The notes: generated by a model not told the origin, from the letters alone. Numbered from the stretch's first letter, positions 36,132-45,349 are shown. The stretch: 64,000 nt of DNA from Prochlorococcus sp. AG-402-B05 (GCA_003279635.1 QCHK01000006.1:49001-113000), one strand, 5' to 3'. Translations and numbers: made by a program.

Positions 36132-36299
36132 GAAAGAATTACAAAAAAGTCTTTCCATTAGTTAAATATAGTTTTTAATTATATATTTCTATTTTATTAT
36201 TTACAAACTAAATAATAAAATAGTTTATAAAAATATTGAATCAATCAATACAGATTTATTTAATTAATGCTTTAAAATTAAAATCTTTTCAAATTAAAC

Positions 36300-36509
36300 A
36301 TGCAATATGAGCCGGGGACGATAGATTGCCATGTCTTCCTAGAATGCAAAGAGCAAATAGAGAAGATGCTACTTAGATTATACAAAGTAGAGAATACTGA
36401 GCATATTTGCAACCAACTTCAATCTGTTTACCAACAAATAGAAGGTATGCATGAGTTAAAGAAAGTTAAGCGAAAAAAAATTTATACTAATCAAGCTTTA
36501 AGCAAATAA
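36300..36509 (+). CDS. 69-aa hypothetical protein
   Basis: Soluble, helical small protein (MQYEPGTIDCHVFLECKEQ... ending YTNQALSK) with two Cys near 10 and 16 and a third near 37. No recognised family. It is preceded by about 170 bp of very AT-rich non-coding DNA (36132-36299). Confidence 0.45.
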   Translation: MQYEPGTIDCHVFLECKEQIEKMLLRLYKVENTEHICNQLQSVYQQIEGMHELKKVKRKKIYTNQALSK

Positions 36510-36601
36510 ATTCAAAACTTAGTTTAATTTTTTATAGATTTTTAATTCTGTATCAATTAAGTCTTAACTTATTCAACTGAATTACTTATAACTGTGTTTA
36601 T

Positions 36602-36671
36602 CAGAAAACCCGTTCCAAAGTTTTCTGTAGGGAGGTCAGCACTACTGGGAAGGGTTTTGACCTCCCTCTAT
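36602..36671 (+). ncRNA. candidate small RNA with two hairpins
   Basis: Hairpin 1 is CAGAAAAC / GTTTTCTG (36602-36627, 10-nt loop). Two bases later hairpin 2 is a perfect 9-bp GGGAGGTCA / TGACCTCCC stem (36630-36666) with a 19-nt loop, followed by a T-rich tail. The block is far more GC-rich than its surroundings and lies between genes. Hairpin 2 alone could be the terminator of the 69-aa gene; the pair together looks like a free-standing small RNA. Confidence 0.45.
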
Positions 36672-36705
36672 TTTTAAAAAAACAATTATTAATTCAATAA
36701 ATTTA

Positions 36706-36912
36706 CTAATTAAATCCTAAGTTCAAAGTTCCCCAAAGATCAAATGCACCAAATAAAAAAGCTATAAAAACCAAGTCCCATGCTTTCTGCTTAATAGCCC
36801 AAGGCGCAAAAAATACTTCACCAAGGCCATGGAGAGCTGCTCCTATTCCTAGATGATCTAAAACCAGAAGGCCATGAGATAGTAAAAACAATCCGCTAGC
36901 AAAGTATCTCAA
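36706..36912 (-). CDS. 68-aa membrane protein
   Basis: Mostly hydrophobic small protein with two predicted membrane segments (about 2-22 and 44-62) and a loop containing HGLGEVFFAPWAIKQK. No recognised family. The facing 3' end of hairpin 36630-36666 may serve as its terminator too. Confidence 0.5.
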   Translation of the reverse strand: MRYFASGLFLLSHGLLVLDHLGIGAALHGLGEVFFAPWAIKQKAWDLVFIAFLFGAFDLWGTLNLGFN

Positions 36913-36934
36913 AAAGGTATCGTAAGTTATGAGT

Positions 36935-37045
36935 TTAATTTTTTTTTATGTTCGAAAAACTAATCGCTGTTTCAGGGAGAGATTTAAAGGTTTTGACCAT
37001 CAAGTCAACCAAAAGTTTTTTATTTTTAATGCCTGATTTACTCAT
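36935..37045 (-). CDS. possible 36-aa basic peptide
   Basis: Short open frame MSKSGIKNKKLLVDLMVKTF... ending SNIKKN. Only its Lys-rich, Prochlorococcus-like composition supports it; it may be chance. Apart from it, 36913-37266 holds nothing I can support and is very AT-rich. Confidence 0.25.
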   Translation of the reverse strand: MSKSGIKNKKLLVDLMVKTFKSLPETAISFSNIKKN

Positions 37046-37266
37046 AACCTAATAGCTTAATGTGATTAAATTTATAAATATTCTTTATACTCTTGTGTAT
37101 CATTAATTGCTTTGTGAGCTAAATAAAATAAAGCATATTTGATGACTTTTAGTATATTTCAATACTACTACTCTTGCCTAAAAGATAATTAATTCGATCA
37201 AAGTGAATCAATTAATACAGTTAGATACATTTATTCACGTAATATTTTGTACAAATAAAATTTTTA

Positions 37267-37776
37267 ATGAAACTGAATTTTGTACCGGTTAATATTTTTC
37301 GAGAGACTCCTGAAGTAACTTTTTTAGATGCCAGTGTTGAAGGTTCAAATGGTAGTGACGTCGTTATTCATCGAGGAGGAGCAACTTCCCCCCCTGATTT
37401 AAATAGATTCGAGCAATATTATGTACACTATCATCAAACAGATAATAATCTGGTACTTGAGGGAGATAGGATTTTCACGCTATTAAATCCTCTTTGGAAT
37501 GAACCTCATCACATAATTTATCTCAATAGATTCATGGGTGCACTACAAATACCTATAGGTACTTTTCATAGATCAATATCGGGAAAGGATGGAAGTATTG
37601 TTATCAATCAGGCAATCAGAGATAAACAATTTGAGGCGAAAACAGAATTTAATCCTATAAGTATTGAAAATAGAATTGATCTACAAAAAGCCAAATCTAA
37701 AGAACCTATTATCTGGTTATGGAAAGAGGGAGAAATCAAGAGAATAAAAGATTCTCTATTCCTGAAAGTAGCTTAA
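37267..37776 (+). CDS. cupin-like hypothetical protein
   Basis: 169 residues. The middle (HYHQTDNNLVLEGDRIFTLLN, then IPIGTFHRSISGKDG) has the beta-rich pattern of a cupin, with H, Q/E and a late His before a Gly loop, though not a canonical metal motif. It may be a sugar or small-molecule binding or isomerising protein. No neighbours give a clue. The protein ends 41 bp from the convergent Hli-like gene. Confidence 0.6.
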   Translation: MKLNFVPVNIFRETPEVTFLDASVEGSNGSDVVIHRGGATSPPDLNRFEQYYVHYHQTDNNLVLEGDRIFTLLNPLWNEPHHIIYLNRFMGALQIPIGTFHRSISGKDGSIVINQAIRDKQFEAKTEFNPISIENRIDLQKAKSKEPIIWLWKEGEIKRIKDSLFLKVA

Positions 37777-37817
37777 CTTTTCTATTCCTAAAAAAATTAA
37801 TTCAATACATATAGTAT

Positions 37818-37928
37818 CTAAGAAATATTTAGCTTAAATAAAATTTCTAATAATAAAATAAATAATACACCTGACATTGCAATCCTGCCATGAACTATTT
37901 CAGTTTTGCTTAGTCTCTCGAAAGACAT
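37818..37928 (-). CDS. 36-aa Hli-like single-helix protein
   Basis: MSFERLSKTEIVHGRIAMSG followed by a hydrophobic helix containing a second Glu. This keeps the ExxxGRxAMxG chlorophyll-binding signature but is shorter than typical Hli proteins and has His in place of Asn before Gly-Arg. Probably a minimal LHC-superfamily pigment binder in thylakoids; function by family only. Confidence 0.7.
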   Translation of the reverse strand: MSFERLSKTEIVHGRIAMSGVLFILLLEILFKLNIS

Positions 37929-38083
37929 GAACTAAAAACAATCTAGTCAATTTATAACAAACTTAATAAATAGAGTAAGTATCAAAAAATGCTTTTTCCG
38001 GTTAATTAAATTATTCAATTTTATTTATAAAAACAAAAGACTACGGTCAAAAGATATTGTATCTCTTATGACAGACTAAAATA

Positions 38084-38102
38084 GTATGATAAATAATCAT
38101 AC
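38084..38102. promoter_or_regulatory. palindromic operator-like site over a -10 box
   Basis: GTATGAT-AAATA-ATCATAC, a perfect 7-5-7 inverted repeat 19 bp upstream of the zinc-ribbon gene start. The left arm contains TATGAT, a good -10 hexamer, so a dimeric repressor here would block that promoter. The regulator is unknown. Confidence 0.4.
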
Positions 38103-38121
38103 ACAAAAGATTAAGTAATAA

Positions 38122-38265
38122 ATGAGTCCACTCTTTAAATGCCTTGGCTGTGGACAAAATATCGAAAGGTCAACAAAGACTTTTTGGAAAAAGAAAGGTC
38201 ATATTCTTTGCTCTACTTGCCAAGACAAAATAGAGAAAGAAACTGCTTTTACTCAAACAAAATAG
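38122..38265 (+). CDS. 47-aa zinc-ribbon-like protein
   Basis: Two CxxC pairs (C7/C10 and C30/C33) spaced as in a zinc ribbon, in a Lys-rich context, beginning MSPLFKCLGCGQNIERS. A small metal- or nucleic-acid-binding protein; not assigned to a family. It ends two bases before the convergent urtE gene. Confidence 0.6.
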   Translation: MSPLFKCLGCGQNIERSTKTFWKKKGHILCSTCQDKIEKETAFTQTK

Positions 38266-38267
38266 AC

Positions 38268-38975
38268 TTAAACACTAAGGAATTTCTCTACCACCGCTTT
38301 ACTTAATTCACTAGTTGGCCCATTTGCCACTATTCCTCCACGTTGCATTGCATAATAACGATTAGCTTGTCTCACAAAATGCAGATGTTGCTCAACTAAT
38401 AAAACTCCAACACCAGTCTCACTAATAATCCTTTTAACTGCTGACTCGATATCTTGAACGATATTCGGTTGTATTCCTTCAGTGGGTTCATCAAGTAAAA
38501 GCAACTTTGGTTTTCCCAGCAGTGCTCGCGCAATGGCAAGTTGTTGCTGTTGTCCACCGCTTAAGTCACCCCCTTTACGATCTAGAAATTGTTTTAAGAC
38601 AGGGAATAGTTCATATACAAGTTCATCAATCTTTTTATGCTTTGCTAAACCTCCAGGCAAAGCTTCCAATCCAAGCTGAAGATTTTCCTCGACAGTTAGA
38701 TAAGGTATTATCTCTCGTCCTTGAGGAACATACCCAATTCCTGAACGAGCTCTTTGATGAGGTGGCTTTCTATTTACTAAATCTCCATTAAAAATAATCT
38801 CTCCACGGCGTGGAGTTAATAAACCTATTAAGGATTTAAGCAAAGTTGTTTTACCTACTCCATTTCGACCTATAAGACAAATCATCTCACCTTGATTGAT
38901 ATTCATATCAACATCTCGAAGAATATGACTCTCGCCATAATATGTATTCAAGCCTTTTATCTGTAGCATAGTCAT
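38268..38975 (-). CDS. urtE: urea ABC transporter ATP-binding protein UrtE
   Basis: One of two ATPases of the urea importer. Walker A GRNGVGKTT, signature LSGGQQQQ and Walker B LLLLDEP are present. The EGIQPNIV segment is typical of UrtE/LivF. It overlaps urtD by 1 bp. Last gene of urtABCDE. Confidence 0.97.
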   Translation of the reverse strand: MTMLQIKGLNTYYGESHILRDVDMNINQGEMICLIGRNGVGKTTLLKSLIGLLTPRRGEIIFNGDLVNRKPPHQRARSGIGYVPQGREIIPYLTVEENLQLGLEALPGGLAKHKKIDELVYELFPVLKQFLDRKGGDLSGGQQQQLAIARALLGKPKLLLLDEPTEGIQPNIVQDIESAVKRIISETGVGVLLVEQHLHFVRQANRYYAMQRGGIVANGPTSELSKAVVEKFLSV

Positions 38976-39727
38976 TATTCTTCCTCCTCAGATTGTCCTA
39001 GATAAACCTCTATCACCAAAGGATCTTTTTGTATTTCGCTCATAGAGCCTTCCTTCAATACATGTCCTTGGTGTAAAACACTCACAGGACAATCAAGTCT
39101 ACGAATAAATTCCATATCATGATCAATAACTAAAACAGTATGATCACCCGCTAGAGATTTAAGAAGATCAGCAGTTAAATCTGTTTCTTCATCAGTCAAG
39201 CCAGCTACAGGTTCATCAACAAGTAACAGGTCAGGGTCTTGTCCTACTAGCATAGCGATCTCAAGCCATTGTTTTTGACCATGAGAAAGAGCTCCCGCCC
39301 TGATATTGGCTTTTGATTGAAGGTTGACAATACTCATCAAATGTTGAATTTCATCTAAATGCTTAACCTTTAAATTATCAATTAATAATGAAAAAGGAGT
39401 TTTAGGCCTGCTAACTGATAGAGCTAGATTTTCTTGGACAGATAGATTTTCAAATATCCTAGGACTTTGAAATTTTCTTCCAATCCCTTTACGCGCTATA
39501 CGAAACTCTTTTTGACCAAGCAATGATTTTTCTTTAAAAATCACATCACCTTTTGTCGGTAATACTTTTCCAGTAATTACATCTAAGAATGTAGTTTTAC
39601 CGGCGCCATTTGGACCAATAACTGCTCTAAGATCGCCTTTATTCAAAACCAGATCAAGATCTCTAAGAGCAAGAAATCCTTCAAAACTAACTGAGATTTG
39701 TTTTAGCTCTAGCAATGGAGAACTCAT
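38975..39727 (-). CDS. urtD: urea ABC transporter ATP-binding protein UrtD
   Basis: Second ATPase of the urea importer (LivG-like), 250 residues, Walker A GPNGAGKTT, signature LSHGQKQ, Walker B LLLVDEP. The His in place of Gly in the signature is the usual UrtD form. It overlaps urtC by 4 bp and urtE by 1 bp, so translation is coupled. Confidence 0.97.
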   Translation of the reverse strand: MSSPLLELKQISVSFEGFLALRDLDLVLNKGDLRAVIGPNGAGKTTFLDVITGKVLPTKGDVIFKEKSLLGQKEFRIARKGIGRKFQSPRIFENLSVQENLALSVSRPKTPFSLLIDNLKVKHLDEIQHLMSIVNLQSKANIRAGALSHGQKQWLEIAMLVGQDPDLLLVDEPVAGLTDEETDLTADLLKSLAGDHTVLVIDHDMEFIRRLDCPVSVLHQGHVLKEGSMSEIQKDPLVIEVYLGQSEEEE

Positions 39728-40851
39728 GATTTCACCTCACCTTGTTCATTAACTTCAAGACCTGGATATGTCTCCAGTTTTTTATTAATTCCAATTAAAA
39801 AGAGTAATTTCTTTAGACCTCCTTTTCTGAACCATCCAAGTACGCCTTCTGGGAGAGCTGTTACAACAAGAATAAATAATCCACCTTGAATAAACATCCA
39901 GCTTGCTGGTAATGCTTCACTAACTAAACTTTTTGCATAATTAATAAAAACAGCTCCAAGAATTGCGCCTAGTAAAGTCCCTCTTCCCCCAACTGCAACC
40001 CAAACAACCATTTCGATAGAGAACGGGACAGTCATAAATTGAGGAGAAACTATTCCAGATTGAACTGTGTACAAAGCTCCTGAAATACCAGCTAAGCCTC
40101 CTGCTATTGAGAAAATTATTGTTTTAAAAATTACTGGATTATATCCAGTGAAACGAACTCGAGCTTCATCATCTCTAATTCCAATAAGGATATTTCCAAA
40201 TCTATCTCGAACAATCCACCTCGCAAAAAACCATGCAAGTATCACTAAAACAGCTGATATCCAAAAGAACCATCTTTGCATTATTTCTGAACCTACCATT
40301 TGTCCAAAAAGTTGAGTCACGTCAGTTTTCAAACCATTTGTTCCATTAATCAATTTCTGTTGACCATTAAAGAAATTGAAAAAAACCAAAAGAGCCGCTT
40401 GTGTAAGGATTGAAAAATAAACACCTTTAATTCTATTTCTAAAAACTAAATAACCTAGAAGAGCAGAAATTATTGCTGGTAGCAACCAAATGGAAATAAG
40501 AGTAAAAATTGAGCTCTTAAAAGGTTCCCAGAAAAATGGAAGTTTTTCGACTCCATATAAACCAAAAAACTCAGGGATGCCATTTGGAAATTCTTCTGAA
40601 CTATTCAATTGGAGGAACATTGCAGTGCAATATCCACCTAGAGCAAAGAAAATTCCTTGCCCTAAGCTCAACATTCCTGTGAATCCCCAAATCAAATCAA
40701 CTCCTAGGGCCACTATTGCAAGAGATAAATATCTACCTAAGAGATTTAATCTAAAGACAGGAAGTAATGTAGGAGCAGCAATAATTAATGCAATGATTAG
40801 CACCCAAATAGTTAACTGAATCCAACTTTTTTTTGAAGAAAAAATACTCAT
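39724..40851 (-). CDS. urtC: urea ABC transporter permease UrtC
   Basis: LivM-like inner-membrane permease, 375 residues, with about 9-10 hydrophobic segments. It shows the branched-chain-permease motif GIRDDEARVRFTGYN and the GAVFINYAKSLVSEALP end region. It forms the channel with UrtB. It begins 3 bp after the urtB stop. Confidence 0.96.
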   Translation of the reverse strand: MSIFSSKKSWIQLTIWVLIIALIIAAPTLLPVFRLNLLGRYLSLAIVALGVDLIWGFTGMLSLGQGIFFALGGYCTAMFLQLNSSEEFPNGIPEFFGLYGVEKLPFFWEPFKSSIFTLISIWLLPAIISALLGYLVFRNRIKGVYFSILTQAALLVFFNFFNGQQKLINGTNGLKTDVTQLFGQMVGSEIMQRWFFWISAVLVILAWFFARWIVRDRFGNILIGIRDDEARVRFTGYNPVIFKTIIFSIAGGLAGISGALYTVQSGIVSPQFMTVPFSIEMVVWVAVGGRGTLLGAILGAVFINYAKSLVSEALPASWMFIQGGLFILVVTALPEGVLGWFRKGGLKKLLFLIGINKKLETYPGLEVNEQGEVKS

Positions 40852-40854
40852 AAA

Positions 40855-42012
40855 TTAAGACTCCACCATTCTTCCTTTTTGAGGGAACATCCCAGTTGGT
40901 CGGAATTGCAAGAATATGACTATTAGTGCAAATATCATTACTCTAGCCATACTTGTTGTCGCAAAAAAGTCTATTGTTGATGCTATAGGTGAAGGCATAT
41001 CTGGCCAAATAGTAAGGAGTCTCCCTGCTCCAATTAAATCAGTCATAATTCCTATAGAGAAAGAAGCAAGAATTGTGCCTAGCAAATTACCTACGCCACC
41101 AAGAACGACAACCATAAAACATCCCACAATATAATTTCCGCCAACATTTGGGCCTACTGACCCAAGAAGTGAAACTGCAACTCCAGCAACACCAGCAAGA
41201 CCAGAGCCAATCCCAAAAGTAATAATATCTACTGTTTCTGTTGATATACCTAAACAATCACTCATAGGTCTATTTTGAGTTACTGCTCTAATTCTCATTC
41301 CCCATGCTGTTTTATCGAGAAAGAAAATCACTACTAAAACAGATATTACGGTGATAAGGATTATTAATAAACGTGTTTTAGGAAAAGTAATTCCTACAAA
41401 ATCTATACCACCTCTCATCCAAGAAGGGGCAGTAACATCAACATTCCTTGCACTTGCACGACTAAGTTTACTGACTAAAGAAGATAAAATACCCCCAGTT
41501 GCGACACCTACTAAGGCAGAAAAGCCCCAAGTACATGCCCTTATTAATTTACCTTTTGCACCAGAGAGTAAGTAATCAGAAATAAATAATGGTGAAAACA
41601 ATCCTAAGAAAAGTGCTACAACCAAACCACTTGCATAAGCCAGAGGAACACTTCTAACAAATTGTTGAAGGATGAGGCTAACTCCCCATGTAGCTAAAAG
41701 TGTTTCAAGAGGACTTCCATAAAGACGTCTAATAACTGTTCGTTCTAAAAGAACCCCAACTGTTCCACTAACTAAAAAAGCAATCCCAATTGCAACTATG
41801 ACATACGAATCATAAAAAGGTTTTAAAAAAGAAACTTGTTTAAAAATTAATTGAGTTATGTATGTGGAATAAGCACCAAGCATCATTAATTCGCCATGAG
41901 CAAGATTGATGACACCCATTAAACCGAAGACAATTGCTAGTCCCAGTGCTGCGACAAGCAAAACTGAGCCAATAGCAACGCCATTAAAGAGGCTTTCAAG
42001 AAAAAGTTGCAC
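40855..42012 (-). CDS. urtB: urea ABC transporter permease UrtB
   Basis: LivH-like permease, 385 residues. MGVINLAHGELMMLGAYSTY near residue 32 and the RAVTQNRPMSDCLGI segment are typical of UrtB. It is separated from urtA by 76 bp containing a strong hairpin, which may lower its expression relative to the binding protein. Confidence 0.96.
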   Translation of the reverse strand: MQLFLESLFNGVAIGSVLLVAALGLAIVFGLMGVINLAHGELMMLGAYSTYITQLIFKQVSFLKPFYDSYVIVAIGIAFLVSGTVGVLLERTVIRRLYGSPLETLLATWGVSLILQQFVRSVPLAYASGLVVALFLGLFSPLFISDYLLSGAKGKLIRACTWGFSALVGVATGGILSSLVSKLSRASARNVDVTAPSWMRGGIDFVGITFPKTRLLIILITVISVLVVIFFLDKTAWGMRIRAVTQNRPMSDCLGISTETVDIITFGIGSGLAGVAGVAVSLLGSVGPNVGGNYIVGCFMVVVLGGVGNLLGTILASFSIGIMTDLIGAGRLLTIWPDMPSPIASTIDFFATTSMARVMIFALIVIFLQFRPTGMFPQKGRMVES

Positions 42013-42035
42013 TAGCTTGGTTGTTTTTTAAAGAA

Positions 42036-42059
42036 ATAAGGAGCCCGAAGGCTCCTTAT
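42036..42059 (-). terminator. perfect hairpin between urtA and urtB
   Basis: ATAAGGAGCC, loop of four, GGCTCCTTAT: a 10-bp perfect stem 29 bp beyond the urtA stop. On the minus strand it is followed by a TTTCTTTAAA stretch. It probably ends or processes most urtA messages while letting some read through to urtBCDE. Confidence 0.75.
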
Positions 42060-42088
42060 GAGAATCTATTTATAAGTCAGAAATTGAA

Positions 42089-43366
42089 TTACATCCTATA
42101 TTTTTCACCTTTCTTAGGATCAGTCCAATCACAAGCGTAACCTTTTGAACTTGGATGTTTTTGGTTCCATGCTTGTGGCTCAACTACTCCAGTTTCTTCA
42201 AGGATTGTAAATCCACCCTCTGCATTGATTTCACCGATTCTCACTGTTTGAGATAGGTGATGATTTGCCATGACTTCTACTGGCCCCTGAGGAGCATCGA
42301 ATGTCTGACCAACCAATGCTTCTCTAACCGCATTGTCATCAAATGTACCTGCATCTTCAACTGCCTGCTTCCAAAGATAAACCATGTTATAAGCAGATTC
42401 TTGAGGGTCAGCCACAACACGATCACTACCCCATCTCTTCTTAAAGTTCTTAGCAAATTGCTTAGAAGCTGGAGTATCAATAGACATCATGTAGTTCCAA
42501 GCACCATAGTGGCCCTCAAGGAACTCAGGTCCAATCGTACTAATCTCTTCTTCCGCAATGGAGTAGTTCATTACGTAATAACCATTAGAAGGAGTGATCC
42601 CTGCGTCCTGGATTTGTTTGAAGAAAGCAACGTTTTGGTCGCCATTCAAAGTGTTAACTATGATTCCACCATCAGGAAGAGCAACTTTTATCTTCGAGAT
42701 AATAGGTGCTACCTCAGTATTACCTAAAGGAAGATAATCTTCTCCAACAACCTTACCGCCAAGTTGTTTAACTTGAGCTTTAGTAATTGTGTTAGAAGTT
42801 CTTGGGAAAACATAGTCAGAACCAACTAAGAAGAAATCTCCTCCAGCAGCTGGTGAGCGCTTATACATGAAATCAGTAGCAGGCTCAGATTGCTGATTTG
42901 GAGTTGCTCCTGTATAGAAAATGTTATTGGAGCACTCTTGTGCTTCATATTGAATTGGGTAATAAAGGAATGCATCTTTTGATTCATAAACTGGAAGCAT
43001 TGCCTTTCGACTTGCAGAAGTCCAGCCGCCAAAGACTACTGGTACTCCATCTTGGTCGATTAACTTCTTGGATTTCTCTGCAAAGGTAGGCCAATCTGAG
43101 GCACCATCTTCAACGATATATTCAATTTTATAGCTTTTACCGTCGACTGTTACACCGCCAGCTGCATTAATTTCCTCGATAGCCATTTTCTCTGTATCAA
43201 CAAGAGTTGATTCGGAGATTGCCATTGTCCCTGATAGAGAATGGAGAATTCCAACGGTTACGGTGTCGTCAAAGTTGCCAGAGGAGTCTGATCCACCACA
43301 AGCAGTAACAGTTACGGCTAAAGAGGCAGTAGCTAAACCTGCAAAAATGCGCTTTGAAAGCTTCAT
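42089..43366 (-). CDS. urtA: urea-binding lipoprotein UrtA
   Basis: Substrate-binding component, anchored by a lipobox ending at Cys23 (LAVTVTAC). The mature part has the type I periplasmic fold of LivK/AmiC relatives: VGILHSLSGTMAISE near 38, VFGGWTSASRKAMLPV near 115 and YYPIQYEAQECSNNIFYTG near 135. First gene of the operon, with an NtcA-type promoter upstream. High-affinity urea capture is established for this family. Confidence 0.97.
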   Translation of the reverse strand: MKLSKRIFAGLATASLAVTVTACGGSDSSGNFDDTVTVGILHSLSGTMAISESTLVDTEKMAIEEINAAGGVTVDGKSYKIEYIVEDGASDWPTFAEKSKKLIDQDGVPVVFGGWTSASRKAMLPVYESKDAFLYYPIQYEAQECSNNIFYTGATPNQQSEPATDFMYKRSPAAGGDFFLVGSDYVFPRTSNTITKAQVKQLGGKVVGEDYLPLGNTEVAPIISKIKVALPDGGIIVNTLNGDQNVAFFKQIQDAGITPSNGYYVMNYSIAEEEISTIGPEFLEGHYGAWNYMMSIDTPASKQFAKNFKKRWGSDRVVADPQESAYNMVYLWKQAVEDAGTFDDNAVREALVGQTFDAPQGPVEVMANHHLSQTVRIGEINAEGGFTILEETGVVEPQAWNQKHPSSKGYACDWTDPKKGEKYRM

Positions 43367-43411
43367 GAATTACTAACTAAATTAGTTGTTTGCCCACCTT
43401 GGGGTTTAGGA

Positions 43412-43453
43412 AAAGTATCCAACTGAACACCCATCAATTGTATTAAATCGAAC
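43412..43453 (-). promoter_or_regulatory. NtcA-type promoter of urtA
   Basis: On the minus strand GTTCGATTTAATAC (43440-43453) fits GTN10AC. It is followed after exactly 22 bases by TACTTT (43412-43417), a -10 box of form TAN3T. This spacing is that of canonical NtcA-activated promoters. A second GTN10AC copy (GTTCAGTTGGATAC) overlaps the downstream part. It implies induction under nitrogen limitation. Confidence 0.6.
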
Positions 43454-43497
43454 AATTTTTGCTATTTCAGTAAACGAAGATACATTTTTGTATCTTT

Positions 43498-44115
43498 TTA
43501 TACTATTAGCGGCTTAGAAGGTATCTGATTAAACAAAAAATCTTCAATTATTTTCACCCCCTCCCCTGTTTTGGTATTAGTAAAGCACCAGGGAAGATTT
43601 TTCCTCATAAGCAGAGTATCTCTCTCCATTATTTTTAGGCTTGCTCCAACCATTTCAGCAAGGTCAATCTTATTGATCACTAATAAATCAGAACGTGTTA
43701 TTCCTGGCCCTCCTTTCCTAGGGATCTTATCTCCCGCTGCAACATCAATTATGTATATACATACATCTACTAACTCAGGGCTAAAACTCGCAGCCAGATT
43801 ATCGCCACCACTTTCAACAAATACTAAATCTAAAGTTGTAAATTTATGCTCCAACTCTTCAACCGCAATACGATTAATTGAGCAATCTTCCCTTATCGCT
43901 GTATGTGGGCAACCTCCAGTTTCAACTCCTTTGATACGTTCAGGTGCTAAAACCTTTGAATTTGTTAAAAATTTTGCATCTTCTTGCGTATAGATATCAT
44001 TTGTTACTACTGCAATCTCTAATCGATCTTTAAGGTTTTCACATAGTCTCTGAATAATAGCCGTTTTACCAGATCCTACTGGACCGGCTATGCCAACTCT
44101 TAATTTACTTTCCAT
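43498..44115 (-). CDS. ureG: urease accessory GTPase UreG
   Basis: GTPase that drives nickel insertion into urease. P-loop GPVGSGKT (11-18), the CPH nickel-binding motif ([11 protein letters not shown], about residue 69), SGGDNLAA and NKIDLA are visible. 205 residues is standard. Order on this strand is ureE-ureF-ureG, with a 1-bp overlap with ureF. Confidence 0.98.
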   Translation of the reverse strand: MESKLRVGIAGPVGSGKTAIIQRLCENLKDRLEIAVVTNDIYTQEDAKFLTNSKVLAPERIKGVETGGCPHTAIREDCSINRIAVEELEHKFTTLDLVFVESGGDNLAASFSPELVDVCIYIIDVAAGDKIPRKGGPGITRSDLLVINKIDLAEMVGASLKIMERDTLLMRKNLPWCFTNTKTGEGVKIIEDFLFNQIPSKPLIV

Positions 44116-44798
44116 TAGCTTCGAAATAATCTTGAATAAAGTTCAATATGCGACTGTTGTGCCATAATCGCGCCGACATCACTGACCCAAATTTCTTTAG
44201 GATTCTGCTGCAATAAGTAACTTGCTTGAGACTTTATAAGTCTTAGGGATTTCTTTTGAAGCTGTTGAGCTTTTGTTGGCCCTAATGGCAAGAGTCTTAA
44301 AGCCGCACTCAATTGATTAGCTACCCAACTATATAAAAATCCTTCCACTAAATCAATTTGGGGTATTTCCCAGCAAACCCCTGCCCAAGACCAAGCTATC
44401 GGCCATATAAATTTTTTTTCATTGCCGGGAAGAGGATGATCTAGATCAATGAGAAGCTGTAATAGAGATTCACCCATTTGTATTTGTTGAGATCTGATAT
44501 CTGGCGAATCTCTTAATGAACCAAGCCAAGAATTCCACTCTTCAATAATTAATTTATGTTGAACATCTTTATAATCACTCCAATTCACTAAATCTCTCAT
44601 GATTTGAGCAATTGAGCTTGCCTCAATTGTTATCTGGCCTCGAGAGAGTTCACTTTCAATCCAACTGAAAAGTGTTGTCTCGTCATATACTTTTTTATTT
44701 TGAACAAGCCACTCCAATCCTTCGGAGTAACTAAAAGCACCCACTGGTAATGATGGGCTGATTAATTGTAAAAACTCAAGTTTCATAAACGGAATCAA
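44115..44798 (-). CDS. ureF: urease accessory protein UreF
   Basis: All-helical activation factor that with UreD and UreG forms the nickel-loading complex. The [16 protein letters not shown] motif (about 17-32) and the C-terminal Ser/His-rich tail ([10 protein letters not shown]) are typical. The TTG start overlaps the ureE stop as TTGA; an ATG at 44786 is an alternative giving a protein four residues shorter. Confidence 0.95.
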   Translation of the reverse strand: MIPFMKLEFLQLISPSLPVGAFSYSEGLEWLVQNKKVYDETTLFSWIESELSRGQITIEASSIAQIMRDLVNWSDYKDVQHKLIIEEWNSWLGSLRDSPDIRSQQIQMGESLLQLLIDLDHPLPGNEKKFIWPIAWSWAGVCWEIPQIDLVEGFLYSWVANQLSAALRLLPLGPTKAQQLQKKSLRLIKSQASYLLQQNPKEIWVSDVGAIMAQQSHIELYSRLFRS

Positions 44799-45268
44799 TC
44801 AAATCCCTTCTCATAAGCCCCTATCTCAGGAGAAAAAGGTCTTTGTAAACTTTCTATTTCAAAGCCATGGACTTCTAACATCTTCTTCATGACTACATCA
44901 TTGAGTAAATATAACTCTTTATCGTGCAACTCAATCTCAACATGTCTATTACCTAAATGATACGCAGCTTTTAACAATTTTAATCTATTTTCGGAGCTAA
45001 TTCTTATTACATCTTCGTGAGCGGCCACTATGCTTACAAAGACTTTTGGATTCTCACTTTTCAATACCTCTCCAGGGATCAAGCGACCTCCTCCTCTGGG
45101 CAAATTTAAAATGACATCAATTCCTTCTAAAGTTGATCGTTTTCCTCGAAGCTGAGTCCTCTCTTTTGAAGACAAGGAAAGTAAAAGGCTATGTTTTATC
45201 ACTGGAGCACTAATTCTCTCGGTGAGATAGATTAATTCCTGTGACAAGCTTAAATTCTTTCTAGGCAT
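44795..45268 (-). CDS. ureE: urease accessory nickel chaperone UreE
   Basis: Delivers nickel to UreG/urease. 157 residues with the N-terminal peptide-binding domain (REGKRSTLEG-like segment) and the metal domain containing YHLGNRHVEIELHDKELYL, whose His residues bind nickel. The His-rich tail of some UreE proteins is absent. It is divergent from ureD. Confidence 0.95.
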   Translation of the reverse strand: MPRKNLSLSQELIYLTERISAPVIKHSLLLSLSSKERTQLRGKRSTLEGIDVILNLPRGGGRLIPGEVLKSENPKVFVSIVAAHEDVIRISSENRLKLLKAAYHLGNRHVEIELHDKELYLLNDVVMKKMLEVHGFEIESLQRPFSPEIGAYEKGFD

Positions 45269-45349
45269 AAATTTTATAGGTTTTGTCCACCAAATCAGAC
45301 ATTTATTATTTTCTCAAAACTAAATGAGCAAAAACGATACAGCTATTCA

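Noticed and set aside
36132..36299. CRISPR array, phage or insertion sequence in the sparse 34-38 kb region or elsewhere
   Set aside because: No direct-repeat/spacer structure, transposase, integrase or target duplications were seen anywhere in the window.
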